Part shown: positions 23,801 to 37,086 of the stretch, piece after piece
How the letters are laid out: every line of letters starts with the position of its first letter
How positions within the stretch are numbered: the stretch's first letter is position 1
NCBI GenBank assembly: GCA_025738555.1
Contig: JAOVFP010000003.1
Coordinates: 3,596,001-3,660,000 of the forward strand
DNA from: Cyathus striatus
Taxonomy: Eukaryota > Basidiomycota > Agaricomycetes > Agaricales > Nidulariaceae
Direction: 5' to 3'
Length of the DNA stretch: 64,000 nt
Notes under the pieces: generated by a model
Seen by the model: only the letters and a program-made list of their open reading frames with translations
What the model was told of the DNA's origin: nothing
The model's database searches: none
Program-made: the position numbers and the translations under genes

Positions 23801-24091
23801 ATAATCAGCATAATCCCCATAGAGATCCCCTTGTTGATCAACTTGAATTGCAGTATCATTCTCAAGGGATGGACCTGGCAAGTCTGCCAAAGAGGATATA
23901 GTGTCTTGAGTTGGAATATCCATTTCAGGATCAACATCCATTTCTGATTCCATACTTGAAGATTTGTTGTCAATTAGTTCAGTATCATGCTGCTCATAGT
24001 GGAGCTGGCATAGTGGATCATCACTCTTGTGAAGATGAGCAGCAAGACCTCTTCACTTAATTTTCCTTTTACAGCCTTGACATTGAGTCAT
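20831..24091 (-). pseudogene. Plavaka-family transposase pseudogene
   Basis: Full-length but broken. A start at 24091 (MTQCQGCKRKIK) is followed by TGA at 24053-24055, then RGLAAHLHKSDDPLC: the Cys/His N-terminal finger of Plavaka proteins. Next is an acidic exon (23953-23570) ending in TGA. Then comes a region with introns, including KLEWDIAKWAKLQGPSSNAF. The core follows: STDKTQLTLFRNKTAYPVYL and LPTTHLEGVTNKSSWR, a frameshift near 22575, then VFIGDYPEQV with CPTCP, then ISPDILHQLHQGIIKHL. Further TGA codons at 22197 and 21906 and a frameshift near 21640 precede the conserved C-terminus RSVHLFPKFG (minus strand, 20990-20950), TSSTVLDLC and SFTDKHLYHI. All four TGA codons fit CGA (Arg) mutated by C-to-T. 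The element's ends were not found. It lies immediately beside the 3'-truncated ABC transporter. Confidence 0.85.
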
Positions 24092-24371
24092 TGATGATTC
24101 AGGGATTAGTACTTGAAGACTTGTTGGTCCAACTCAGCTGAGAATCTTGTAGGCCGCTGTGGATGTTGAGGAAAGACTTATGGGGGGTATCATACTTATA
24201 ACCTATATAAATGTTTGCCATGAGTCAAAGAAGATCACTGTGTGAAAGATCACTAATTATACTGATCACTTCCACCAATCAAATTAAGGACACATGATGC
24301 CAACAAACTCAGGTTTTTAATACACTGTTATTAAAGGGGGTTTCTGGGGTACATTTATGGCTATCTAATAT

Positions 24372-27300
24372 CTATGGTTCACTTGTACTTGACAGGTAAT
24401 CTGCAGCTGCTGCGCCTGACCACCCAAAATAAGGGAAGCATTCTCGCCAAGGGGGATACATATCCCTGAGGAAGGGACATAATGAACTTGTGCACATTAG
24501 CTGCCTTTGCTGCAATACAGATATCGATCTCAGAGATAGACATGTTGCCATAGCAGATGTTCTCAGCGACAGAGGCGTCAAAGAGATTAGACTGCTGCGA
24601 GACAACGGAGATGTGTTCATGGAGATGACAGACATCAGTGGAACTGAGACAATAAGGGCCAATAGAGATGAAACCAGAATCCAGCTCATAGAGACATTGA
24701 AGAAGAGCAGCGACAGTAGATTTTCCTGATCCAGATGAACCAACAATGGTGATGCACTCACCTTCCTGGATGTTAAGGTTGATACTGCAAAGGACTTGTG
24801 CTTCAGGGCGTTCAGGATAGGCAAAGTGGACATCCTTGAATGAGATAGGGCCCACGAGTTCTGGATGCATGAAGCCTTTAGACTCATCCACATTGTCAGT
24901 GCTGAGCTCAAGAAGCTTGTTGAGATCATTTGTGGCTTGGATCAATTTTGCGATTTTCTCAGCTGAAGGCAAGTTAGTATCATATAAACAAAACATGCCA
25001 TGAAATGCTCACTGAATGCTATAAGCTGCGACCCAATAGTAACTGAGAGGACGACCAGATTGAGGACTTTGACCATCTGGAGGTAGGTATATGTGCCCTT
25101 GGCGATGAGGACAGTGCTGATGTAGAATATAAGGGCTTCTGCAAAATAGATAAGGCCTGATGTGACACCGTAGGTGCAGCCCTCCACAAATGTGCTCCAC
25201 ATGCCAGTGGAGAGCGCCTTCTCAGCAGCAGCATCAAATCGAGCTTCAAAAACGGAGTCAAATGCCATAGCGCGGATGCCTCTAACATTTGAAATGGCCT
25301 AAATAGAAACCATAAGCACATATCAAAAAAGAGGAAACAAAAGCACATACATCGAAATAACCCCTTGCAACCTCCTCCCTAGCCCTCTTATTCCTGATCT
25401 CACACTTTGCAACTAAATGTGTCTGCAGAGCCATCATACCTGCGAAAACGGGTGCAATGGCGAAGCCAACAAATGTAAGCTGCCAACCCCTAACGAGAGC
25501 TCAAATCAAGCCAATGCTGAGCATCACAATGACAACAAGGCATTGCACCCATACAACAGCAATGAGGTTGTGTGCATCGTCTCCATCCTTAACGAGAACC
25601 TGAATGAGGCAGGAGGGAGTGTTATGTGGCAAGTCAAACCATTTCTTATCTTGCTTGAGGATCTTTCCCCAAGATTCAACGTGGACCTTGGTGACCCAAG
25701 CCATAGTGCATGTCTCTATAATAAAGTACTTTAGTCCCATGAAGAGTCTGTCGAGGGTGGCGATGCCGAGAATGAGACCGCCTAAACTGTTGATTGTTGA
25801 AATGTCCTTTGTGCCAGTGGATACCTTGAAGAGAAGATGAGAGAGAACAAAGGAGAATACTGGAGTCATTGCACTACTGAGAAGACATATGATGAGACCA
25901 AAGAGGAGGAGGGGTTTGTATGGTATGCCGGGGAATATGGTGTGGTTGAGGGTCCAGAAGGGTGGTGGAATTTCGTTGTCTTCCTCTTCCTCCTGTTGCT
26001 CGACCATCAATGGCTTCTCAACGCGAATTTCCACCTTCTCCTGATCCCACCTCTGCCTCACGACAGTCCTGTCCCTCCTCGCATGACTTGCATCCATGCT
26101 GTTCTGCTTGAGAGTCCCTTGCTCCTCCTTGAACCTCTTCAGTGAGAACGTCGGGCTCGTAGAGGTGAACTGTAAGCTCAGCCTTCTCCCTGGAACTGTC
26201 CACACCTCTTGAGGAATAGAAAGGTCAAGTACTTGGACACTCAATGGCCATCTAGGTCTGTGCTCCTTGATCTCAGGCTGAGTAGAAACCGAACATGAAA
26301 CACAATATGTTTCCCGCTTCTTCTTCTCTGGCTTTTTGGAGATGTTCGCTTCGGGTTTGATGGTGGTGAGATCAGCAACAATGTTGAACATCCAGTTGCC
26401 GAGGGTAAGAGGGTGGATGGTGATGCTCTGCTGTTTGAGTCTCGAGGGGACGGTTTCTTCCTTATTGGAGTTGTCCTCGGATTCCTCATCCCAGTTGATT
26501 AGGACTTCTTTGCTGACTTCTCTGGGGACAAAGCCACCGGTACGTTGTTGCGACATGAGCATCTTCCTGAACTCGCCCTCATCCTTATCCATATTGAGAG
26601 TGGAAGAGGAAGCGAGAGATGAGGAAGATGAAGCTACTTCAAGGTCCCCACGGTATCCTTGCTCGACAATGCGGCCAGACTTCATAACGTATATGAAGTT
26701 GCCCTTGTCAATCTGGGAAAGGTTGTGTGTGATTACGATAGTGGCCTTTCCACAGTGCCAGTGCTTGATGGCTTCGAAGACGAGGATGTGTGAGGTAGCG
26801 TTGAGCGCTGAAGTTGCTTTGTCTATATAAAGGCATTAGTAAACCTTCATAGAAAGAAATGAAGAAACATACCAAGTACAAGAACATTGGGATTCCATAG
26901 TCTAGCATGGGAAATCTCCAACCGTTGCCTCTGTCCACCACTCAACGATACACCCTCACTCCCACCAAGAATGGTCTCATATCCCTGAGGCAAATCCTGA
27001 ATGAACTCATGCACCAACACAGCTCTACACGCATCCTCAACTTCTTCATTGCACATAGACTCTGGTGAGCATCTGGAGCCAGATAAGCCAAGTAAAATGT
27101 TCTCGTAGAGACACTTGCTGTCGAGAACGACACCACTGCCAGTGGTGCCTCCTATGCCGCTGACATGGGAGCAGAGGAAAGACTTGTCGAGGTATCGGAC
27201 ATCCTGTTCGTCTAGGCAGACACTGCCTTCTTGAGGAGCATACATCCCGAGAAGGAGTTGGGTGATGGTGCTCTTGCCACTCCCAGAGGCGCCGACGATG

Positions 27301-28830
27301 AAGGTGAGTTCACCAGCAGGGAGGAAGAGAGAGACATCTTTGAGAACACAGGTGTCTGGGCGAGAGGGGTAGGAGAATGTGACAGTGTGTAGGGCAGGTT
27401 TGCCTGTGAAGGATTTTGCAGAGTGCACAGGGTTTGGAGATGGTGAATGAGAATGTGGAGGTGGTGTGGGTCTTGGAGCAGGTGGGGTGGTGTTCTTGTC
27501 CTGGAGAAGGGATAGTAGTTCGACTATGGCGAACTTGCCCTTTGTGACTGTTATAAATTGCGGAATGCACATCTGGAGATTTGACATAGCAATTAGGCAA
27601 GCCCAGAATACAGCCATAATGTCCCCTGTGGACACTTTGCCATTGTGAACGAGTTTTGCACTGAACCAGAAACCTTGTATGAACATTGCCATCATGACAA
27701 ATTGGGTGGAGCCGCTGGTTGCTGCCCAGATGAGGTTGAGCTTGCATGTGGTGGTGTCCAGGGATAAGAAGGATGAGGAGGCAAGGTGGGATTCGTGTGG
27801 CTGGGCATTGAAGGATTTGATGGTTGTGATGGCTGTTGCAGCATGGGAGAGGAGGGTTGCTGCTATGCCTGTGTAGGTGTGTTCTGAAGCTAGTAAGGGG
27901 GAGGTGAGGGATTGGGAGACACCTTGGAGGAAGGTGAGGAAGGGGATGGTGGAGAGGATGATTAGAGTGAGGGACCAGGAGCATGTGAATGCAAGAACAA
28001 GGCATGTGATGGTGGTGGTGAGGTATTGGAGGAGATTTCCGGAGGCGATGGAGGATGCTGCATGGACATCGTCTGTTTCACTGTGATACAATGAATTAAT
28101 GAGAAGAGGGAAGGGAAGGGAAGGGAAAGTACAAACTGGTTGAATTTGGCCATTAGACCAGCAGCCCCCAGAGTGTTGAATATGGTGATTCAGCACATCA
28201 TTATGTAATTATACAGATTTAGTATATTTTATCTTTTCATTCTATTTTTACTCTTAACTCCACAAATGATGTCATTAATGACATCATTTGATCTTTATCA
28301 CTTGATATTCTATTCTTAGCTATGATTCTGGTAGTTAAGACTAAAGTCTGATGTTTGCTTCCTTTCAGTTGCTCACTTCAGACTTTAGGTATAGTCACTT
28401 TGTTGTATTCTTCTATTATAATACAGTTGCTCACTTCAGACTTTAGTCTACTTCTCTGAGTGCTCCTGCAAGCCTGCTAGAACTTGCCACTGCAACTTGT
28501 CATATTCAACACAGAGGACCCTCAGCATTGTCATTTCCACCGAGATGCATATCAAACCACTCCACATCATGGCCCATGACACTGCGGTACACTTGCCACC
28601 TCAATAAGGTGACATTCACTTCCCCAGTCCATATCCATAGGCTGCTTGTCATGCTTCCCAACATGATCAAGCCCACTGTGAGTCCAATGAGCTTCAAGGT
28701 GGCAATTCCTACACTGCAGAGAAGGTTGTCTTTGTCTTGCTTGAAGGGGGAGGTGAGAGGGAACTTGGCAAATGCATCGAATACTTGGCCGAGAGAAGAG
28801 GAGTTTGAAGGAGGGCATTATTGTCATTGA
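24372..28830 (-). pseudogene. STE6-like: Ste6-like ABC transporter (pheromone exporter type), truncated pseudogene
   Basis: Full ABC-B architecture read on the minus strand: TMD1 with QVFDAFAKF, SLWIWTGEVNV and WFDMHLGG; TETDDVHAASSIASGNLLQY; NBD1 with Walker A GASGSGKST and signature VSLSGGQRQR; an intron within Walker B (after NPNVLVL, resuming DKATSALNAT); an H-loop THNLSQ; a long linker; TMD2 (WALVRGW-type region, VEGCTYGVTSGLIYFAEAL); and NBD2 Walker A GSSGSGKST. Fungal Ste6 proteins export farnesylated mating pheromone at the plasma membrane. Damage: the extreme N-terminal exon(s) are unrecognisable, a 340-bp MITE sits in TMD1, TGA replaces the expected Trp at 25501-25503, a frame change follows LPQGY in NBD2, and everything after the degenerate LILGGQAQQLQIT signature is missing, so Walker B, the D-loop and the H-loop of NBD2 are lost. 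Not functional as read. A working copy is presumably elsewhere. Confidence 0.85.
28173..28512. mobile_element. 340-bp MITE inside the Ste6-like coding exon
   Basis: 12-bp terminal inverted repeats, GTGTTGAATATG at 28173-28184 and CATATTCAACAC at 28501-28512, flanked by AGA on both sides (28170-28172 and 28513-28515), a 3-bp target duplication. Deleting the element and one AGA leaves the transporter frame continuous (EGPLGAAGLMAKF on the minus strand), so the borders are precise. The interior has a repeated GTTGCTCACTTCAGACTTTA and no coding frame. Confidence 0.85.
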
Positions 28831-28839
28831 AGGTGCTGG

Positions 28840-31800
28840 AGGAGGTGGGGAGAGATGGAAGATGATAGCTTAACCTGGGAATCCAGGGTTGAAAATCCAG
28901 TGATATCATCACACATGCCTTCGTTTAAGGATTTGACAACCGATTTATCTACTGCCATTTGTTCCCACCACCTTCCACTTATTTCACATCTACTACTGCC
29001 ATTTTGCTGCACTCTGCTAGAAAAACTGGCTATGCCATACGTTTCTTCAGCTGTGCAGTGAAAGGTACTCAAGAACCTGATTTGGCCTCTCTATATTTGT
29101 CATGGCATACATAACCAAAGAATGTCACGAAAGCCATTGCCCCACCCCACCTACTGAACTGCAACAAGGGATACAGTACACAGCATATTCATTTTTTTCT
29201 TGTTCTTTGCTGATGACACCACAGATGCATATTGGCAACAACTGAGAATCTCCACAGGTGCATCTCAAGCTTAGCCGGTGCATCAGACAGCATGAAGACA
29301 CCCCCACATTTCTCTAGGCCAAGCATTCAACCGAGCTGCACCCCCCTGCTCTGTGAAGACCAGATCAGCAGTGGAAAAGGGGGTGATGTGATGGTGGAGC
29401 ATAGGGACGTGCTTCAGGCCATGGCCCCCGCAAGAGCAATGGGAGGAGGAGGGGGAGGAAGGACAGTAGAAGCCTTTGGAATGCCCTCGGTCTAAGACCA
29501 TGGCATATGAGGTTTTTGGTTCCACCAGTGGTTCTGAGGTTCATTTTTCAGTTTAGCTCTGTGTTCGTGTCATCTAATGTGTTGTATAGAGTCTACACCT
29601 CCCACATAGATAGTGGTATCACCACCCCAGACTCTATGGCTCTAGAAAGAGTCACTCTTTGTCACCTCTCAGCGCCGGCTTGACACTCTTCAGCCATGCA
29701 TTCTCCTTTATGCCTGTTGGTGACCATGGACATAGCCTTTGACCTCTGTTCAGCCTATTCAACCAGGTACCCTGGCTCTTCCAGGGCATATCACGCCAAC
29801 AGCACATTGACAACATGTTACCCACAGTAGACAGCCACGCTCTCCACTTGACAAGTTGTCCCACCTGTCACCACCACCATCTCACACTTCCCATACATCC
29901 ACTCCAGCTCGACCTCGTCTAGTTGCCTAGCTTACCCGGATGCTGACATACAGGTGACGACATTGGTAGATGGAGTGGTAGGTTCATGAATCTTTATTGC
30001 TAGTGGAGCATGTTGTGCTAAATATATATGAAGCCGTTTCATTCGCTGTTTTTAAGGACATTTCCCACTAGGTTTCACCACTTACGAATCACGATTGACT
30101 ATATATCCATGCACTAGCAGCTAGACTCTCAGTAGTCTTGACATTCGATCTTTGCTTTCTTTGTAACAAACAGATGAAACCTATGCAGTGCCCCCACACC
30201 TGGATGAGAACACCCTTTCTCCTTCTCATCTCACCCTCGCGGTTCTTTCATACAGTATGCAAAACATCGCATTGTGAGCCATCTCAACTTCCAAGCCATC
30301 TTTGCAGGACATTGAGGCCTGATCTCCATCACTGTTCAAGCCTTCATGCTGGGATTCCATGCCTTGATATTTGGCGCCATGCCCTGGGCCTGTTTTGCTG
30401 CTACTGCATCCAGTACCCACGGTTTACATTCTCCATAGATGGCCATACACCTCCACCTGTACCTTCTAGGAAACCTGCTGGTGATGTGGCACATCCTGGA
30501 CCTCATCTAATTCTACTCTGTGACCTTTGCATACCTTCATAGCGTTGAAACTTGGAGATCGAGTGATGAGGATGGGGCTTGGGAGATAGATGGAGGTGCT
30601 ACGGCAGGGGTATTGGCTGGGATGACTGCATGGAGTGGATGACTCAAGTGGAGAGGCAAGACTGAGTAACAGGTTCCTTCCTGGCTGACGTCAATCAGTA
30701 TGTTCTGCACGTTACCTCAAGGTTAGCCACCTGTCCCAGCAGAGTTGTTCGATCTCTATATGATCTTCTCCTCACTGCTCCTCCTCCCTTCTCACACTAC
30801 CCATTGAGTGAGCCCAAGAATACAACAAGGCATAACAATTCAATGACATGAAGTATCCAATTGCTCTATGCCCCGGAGGGTTTCTTCCTCATGTTGCATA
30901 CCCACAGGTGCAGTTGATCATGACTTTAGAGATGGAGGAGCAGTAGGTGTTTGGTATCACTGAGGTAAGCGCCTCTTCTGCTTTCCCCATTGATGGACTG
31001 CCAGTGCTCCCGTGGGCCGTCATCACTTCATGCACTAACGTTTCTTTTCACAGAACGATATTATATCCTCTTATGCAGGAAAAGGATTGAGGGTCGAACT
31101 TAGTGAGCTGGGCGTGCTGGAGCGGACTCTAGTGGGTTTGTGGATGCGACAGGTGTGTTTTCCCCATTTCCCTTCTAGTCACTCTGTGCTTATGCTTATG
31201 CTTAGCTCATACATAACCCACCATCATTGTCATCCAAGGTCTATTCTGCACTCTCTACAGTGATTGCTTGCATGCAACCACCTTTCTAAACCAATGACTA
31301 AGACGAGTATACTACCCATGGAACTGCTGAGCTTCACCACAATCTCAGCACCATTTCCTACACCAATTGTAAGGCCTACATCTTCAGCTTGAGTGCTCCC
31401 AGGATTTCCAGAAGGCCTCTCTCTCTTCCTACTTCCTCTGCCTATGGGGTTGTGAAGGAGTGAGGAGCGAGGATGATGCCTGATGAACAAACAGGCTCAT
31501 TCATTCAGGTGAAGGCTACTGTCGTGTGCAGGAGTGGTATCAGTGGATTCAATAGCCTGGGATAAGGATGAAAATGAAAAATGCTTCCTTTCTAGATGGC
31601 AGATGTGCACTTTCTCTGCTCATTTGCATGTATGTATGTCATGACCCACAATGTTGTGTCTATTCAAGCCATATCCCAGTCTGTCACCTTGATACCCAAT
31701 GACAAAGATAATTGCCTTGCATCTTCACTCTTACTGACTTCCTCCAATACACTGGTGGCAATGACTATGTCATTATGTAGAGCATTCAGGAGTATATACC

Positions 31801-33480
31801 TACCTCCTTCCTACTCCAATTGATATGCCACGATGGCACCTGTGAAGAGGGCTAAGGAGTGTGTTGCTAGTGCATGTAGGGTCGTGTTGGAGGAGGTTTT
31901 TGGTTGTATTGTGTGAAATATTGAGGGCTTGTTTGAGGAGAAATGAGGTGGAATAGAAGGGGGATGAAGATTTGAGTTGAGAAGACAGCGTAGGGTTGCT
32001 TCCTGGACAACTGATGTGCGCCTTTTGTTCTTTCTGGCTGCCGCTCATGAGGTGAATGTCGACATTGTGCCTGTTCCTGAGGGAGGCATGCTACCTTCCA
32101 AACATCAGATACCACCGACGCTCATAATGCAGGCACCGAGGCAGCTATACTAGGCCTCATTCTGGCTCTGAGGACTCAGTTTAAGATCCTTTCTTTTGCC
32201 AACTGCCATCAGGGCATTCTTCGAATTTTTGAAAGCATCCCAAGTTAGGGAAACATTCAAAGCTGTGATGCTATTTTATGAGGCCTGACTCCCATTTCGA
32301 CATGTGCAGTGCTTATGCTCCATGATTAGTATGAAGACATTCCACCTTCGACTGTACATGGCATCTTGCAATTCTATCTCTCGCACTCCACATAACACTC
32401 TGCCAGCTGCATTTAACTCTGCTAGCAAGGAGCTTGGATACACGCCACATTAGTCCATGTGCTCATCTCCCTGATCATGCCACCTCCTATGGTTGATGTC
32501 TTGTCACCATTTTCATTTCCTCAATAACTGGCCTTCAGAATCCACAATTCAAGCTGTGTTTTCGCAGCTTTTTAGAGAAGTGTTAAGAGAACTAGGTCCT
32601 GTATGTTCAATACGCCCATCAACTATGTATGGTCCTGGATGATGATGTGACATATGGCAACAATGTACGATGTTAGTGTGGGGTTGGGGACAGCTTGGGT
32701 TGACTTGTCTATCTATGGAATGGCTCTGATTATAGGGATAGCTGTAACATCTACCGCCCATACATCAACTATGCAACAGGTGGTCTTGCACTCGATAGGG
32801 TCCATATATGCTTGAAGTCACAGCATGCCAACAACGTACTGTACCACTAACAGCTCAGGGCATTTTTGCTCCTTCTCCTACATTCATCATCCTCCAACTA
32901 AGGCCCATGGACAACCCAAAAGTCAACAATGCTCTTTTCCAAACATTGCATCTCTTTTTGTCTTTCTGCGACACACACGCTCTTGGTTACTCTTGTATGG
33001 ACTACATGTAGTACCCATCACTGTGATGTGCTCATCATTGTCTAATGCAAATGATGTATCTATGTCCTTTGTAGACAGTCATACACCCCCACCCATCCCT
33101 TTCATGAAGACTTGGCTTGATGATGTGGCACATCCAACACCTTGCCCTCATTGACAATAAGGCAACTTGGGGGCACCCTCACCTCCCTTCAGGCTAAATG
33201 GTACATGGAGGGGTTCATTTGGCTTTATCATTTAAAATGGTCAGACTCTCAGTCTGTGTGGTGGGCACATGACTTTGTTTGGGGCTATTAGGCCTTATGG
33301 GTGCCGCAACCTTTAGCAATTTTCATGCCACCACATTTCTCCCCTTGCCTCTTCTTCGTGTACTACCTCCTCTGTCACAACCTACCTTTCCATGGCAAAC
33401 TGCACACATGGAAAAGGTTCATCTTCCACTGGTATGTGCTTTCGTATTTTAAGAGCCATAGTTGGTTGCTCATTTTGAGT
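28840..33480. other. Decayed repeat region without a supportable gene
   Basis: C/T-rich, stop-laden sequence. Recognisable pieces are a possible short exon at 31053-31152 (open frame NDIISSYAGKGLRVELSELG) between an AG and a GTGTGT; and two diverged segments at about 30410-30530 and 33000-33150 sharing CAGTACCCA/TAGTACCCA, CATACACC(T/C)CCACC and GATGTGGCACATCC. The segment 31180-31380 is related to 61215-61405. Frames of 60-130 codons occur on both strands but lack family motifs. Confidence 0.5.
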
Positions 33481-33487
33481 TTTCAGG

Positions 33488-35547
33488 GAATGCTGAGCAG
33501 GCACCTGGTCCTCAAGGCAAGAAACAAGGTCCACCTAAGGAGACCATTGAAACACCTCCCAAGAAAGTGAAAGGTATGTCTTTTGCTTATCACTTCTCCT
33601 TTTATCTGCTGCTTATATTTCTCTAGCCAACCCCAACCCCAACCTATGCATTACTAGATCAGTAAGCTGCAAGAAAGCCATGAACAGGGTACCATCTGAG
33701 TCCAAAAGCAAATCCCCCCCCAAGCCAGTGAAGAGCTCACAATGCCAGCATGGAAAGCACAGTGAAGATGATGTGTCATCAGGCTCTGACACTATGTATG
33801 GCACGCATGAAGCCAATGGACTGGGCAGTGATGGGGATGATGACCTCCAGCACTTAGATATAGCTGGTGTGCAAGAACAATTGGCTTCTGAGGTATGTTT
33901 TCTTTTTTATATATAGTCCACATACTGACAGTCTGCTAGTGTGTTGTTGTTGCGCTGGCTGTTTGAAGTCAATCCATAAATCATACTCTGAGATGTTCCA
34001 CCAGTGCTGTATGTTTTCAGCTACTACTTTTTATTCACCCTAATGGCTCCCTTAGCATGCTCACACAAACAGTCTCTCACATGGGCACACTGCTATTGAT
34101 ATTGAAGGACACCTGCTGAACATGGACACTTTAGAAGAAGGGGACTATTATGACAACATAGAGGAGAATGACGAAGTGCTTCCTCAAGTAAGTTTTTATT
34201 CAATAACTATCTTTCAAAGCTGTTCTAAATTGATTTATTATCTCTAGAAGTGAAATCATCAAGCTGATCAACATCTTGCAGAGGTATGTATGTCCCCAGA
34301 CCATATTCCATTTGTAGCTTATATCTGCATGATAGTGTCCTCATTGGGAACTGGAAAAGCACCATCAGCCCTCAAAGTCTCATTCCCCATCTCATGTAGG
34401 GGAGTCAGTTAATGGTGACACTTCCGATGTGGAAAATTACTATGTACCTCCCTCAGGACAATCAAGCCTTATTAGGCTAGGTGACCAACCAACTGAATTT
34501 CATACTCTATTGAAGACTGGTATATGTCAATACAACCGATTTTGCCTTTCAACAACATTTTACCCAAAGATTGATTCTACCTACAAGCCCATTCATATTT
34601 TGTTGCATCAGATTGCCATTGAGAAGGGCTGGGATGAGCTTGCGAACCAAATATCTTACAACTTTGATATTGGAAATGAGGGTGCCAAAGTGGTATGATA
34701 TTTTTTTTTTAATTATGTTGCTTCAACGTCTGATGGGCTGTTCATGTTTAGCTTCATCATTGCTTAGGAATCCTTCACAGCGAAGCTAAAAGTGCAGTTT
34801 CAGAGATTGTTGGACCATACTACAGTATAGATGCAAAATGTACTGCTGATGAATGCAGAATCTATGTGGCAGCTCTTATTAGCACTGGGGACTATATCTA
34901 CCCAAGAACACCTGTGCGTTATTTAATTTCTTTTTTAATGCTTTCTTATTGTTCATGTAGAGTGGGAACATTATCAAAAAGGAGCCATATCAGCACCCAT
35001 GCATGATTGCTGGCCTTCGCAAATATCTCTTTACAGGCTCATGTGTTCAGGATGTGCTTGCTAATAAGCATGCAAAGGTTTTCAAGTCATGCTATGATTG
35101 AAAACCAAATGAACTTGAGGTTACCATTCCGATGGTGGCAATGATTGCAACTGCTGTGAGTCCCCTGCAAATATTTACTTTATTGCATAACCAATGCTAT
35201 ACATTTAGATTGAATCTACACTTTCTGACTGGCAAGCTGGTGTGAAGCAGAATAATGAGTTTAGTGCTGACATGCTTGAAGACATATATATTGGTCATAC
35301 ATGGTTTCTTAAGAAGATTTATGATAGAAGCCGAACTAAGTACCATGTTATAATGCATAAAATATATACATTATGCAGGTATGTTAGTTTATCACATCAA
35401 GTGTATGTGTTTGTGTTAAGATATTTTTACTTCAGATCAGAGATGACTTCAGGCAATGATGTTTTCGTGAAGATACAAGGCATTTTGGACTTTGATGGAA
35501 TGGATGATGTATCAGATGCAGAATTAGATAATGGTGCAGAACAATAG
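33488..35547 (+). pseudogene. DUF6532-domain protein, one nonsense codon
   Basis: Multi-exon gene with short introns. Early exons are low-complexity and acidic (GNAEQAPGPQGKKQGPPKET at 33488; a KSKSPPKPVKSS-type segment near 33700; NMDTLEEGDYYDNIEEN near 34120). The domain begins at 34400-34695 and continues through exons starting near 34760, 34970 and 35210. Hallmarks are SAVSEIVGPYYSI, EPYQHPCMIAGLRKYLF, then EVTIPMVAMIATA and NEFSADMLEDIY. A last exon stops at 35545-35547. Within the domain, CYD is followed by TGA at about 35098 and then KPNELEV, where Trp fits, so TGG to TGA decay is likely. DUF6532 proteins are abundant in mushrooms and have no known function. Where the gene starts upstream of 33488 is not clear. 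Confidence 0.7.
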
Positions 35548-37086
35548 ATACCAACAGTATTGATTTGACATTAGATTAGAATAAATTTGATCTCTTTTTG
35601 TCAAAAGTTTTAAATATTCTGTTTGACATTCAAAATAGTAAGTAATTATCAATTAAGTTGAATTATATATGCATACACCTATTCATGACATAATTCATGT
35701 TACTTGTTTCATGGTTCTGTACATTTCAAATACATTAATGGTAATTAATTGGTGTTGAGAAAAACTTTTCAATAAACTAGCATCTATTATGTATTTTGAT
35801 GTCTGAAATGGACATAAATAAGTTGAAATAAGTTCACATACACTTATTTATGATATAATTCATATGGATTTTTTCAAAATCTTTTCTGCAACTCTATGAT
35901 TAGAATGTATTAACACTAACTGTGCACTTTTTGAGATAGTTATTCACCTGGGCCACTTATTAGATACTATTATCCTTTTCAGGCTTCATAATTAGCGATA
36001 ATTAGGATGAATTAGTGGGTAATTAGGTTGAATTAGTGTGTGGGTGAAGTATAATTACACCTACTTAAGACATAATTCAAGTGAATTATATATTGAGGTT
36101 CCTGTACCACAGTATAATTAGGACTAATTACTGCTAGTTATATACATTTAAGATAATTATATCTGCTGAATTTGGGTCCAAGTCCTAATTATGCAAGATT
36201 TGCCTACTTATTGTAATTCTTATAATTGATGTTAATTAGATGTTTTTATCATAAAGAGGTGTAATGATGCACAATATACTGGTAATTATAATGAAGTAGG
36301 CCTAAGAAGAGTAAATTATACATCTCAAGTTTTCCTGATGAATCATAGTGACACCACTAAACTTATTAGGAAAGCAGAACATTAATATGCCGGAGAAGGC
36401 AGGAATTAAGGCAATAGCAATCTCACAAGTGAATACAACAGCAGAAACCTTTAAGGTGCATGGTTACAATTTTAATAATACAAATAAACATACTTAAGGT
36501 AGAGGACACTGTGATCCAGCACCCTTATGTAATCTGCTTAGTAAGCACCAAGAGGTGCAAAATCTTCGATTCAGGAAAATAAAAAAAATTATACACCACT
36601 ATTTTTGCCTGAATGTGATATTCTTAGATGCTACCTTCTCAGATATATACTATACTAAGCAAACTGCAGCAAATATCTCCTACAGTTCTGCTGAAAGATA
36701 TGTGTAGATGGTTGTCACACACTGTGTGACATTATGTTACACTATGTCACATGTAAGCACATTACATAATCATAATTGTATTACATAAGGTGCAAAATGT
36801 TTGAGGTCAAAAAATCCAAATGCCTTCCAAACATTTGGATATGCAATAATATGATGTTTTAAGCCTTTTACTACTCAAAAACTTGCACCTGAAATTACTT
36901 CAGCTGTACTCAAAATTTAGAGAAAATATTTCCAACATTCTGCTTTAAATACTGAAAGCTATCAAATGTTGGAGTTCTATTTTCATATAAATGATGTGTG
37001 AGGAAAGAATTTATGAGTCTGTGAGGACCAGAATTTGGATTACGTAAAGGTGCTGGATCAAAGTGTCCCCTACCTTACAGCATTTA
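35548..37086. other. AT-rich gene-free interval
   Basis: About 1.5 kb of AT-rich sequence with many AATTA/TAATT steps and no coding frame of note. The last 60 bp lead directly into the helicase pseudogene. Confidence 0.5.

Noticed and set aside
29125..29525. Cys-rich minus-strand frames upstream of the Ste6-like gene
   Set aside because: No link by splicing to the transporter and no family motifs; treated as decayed sequence.
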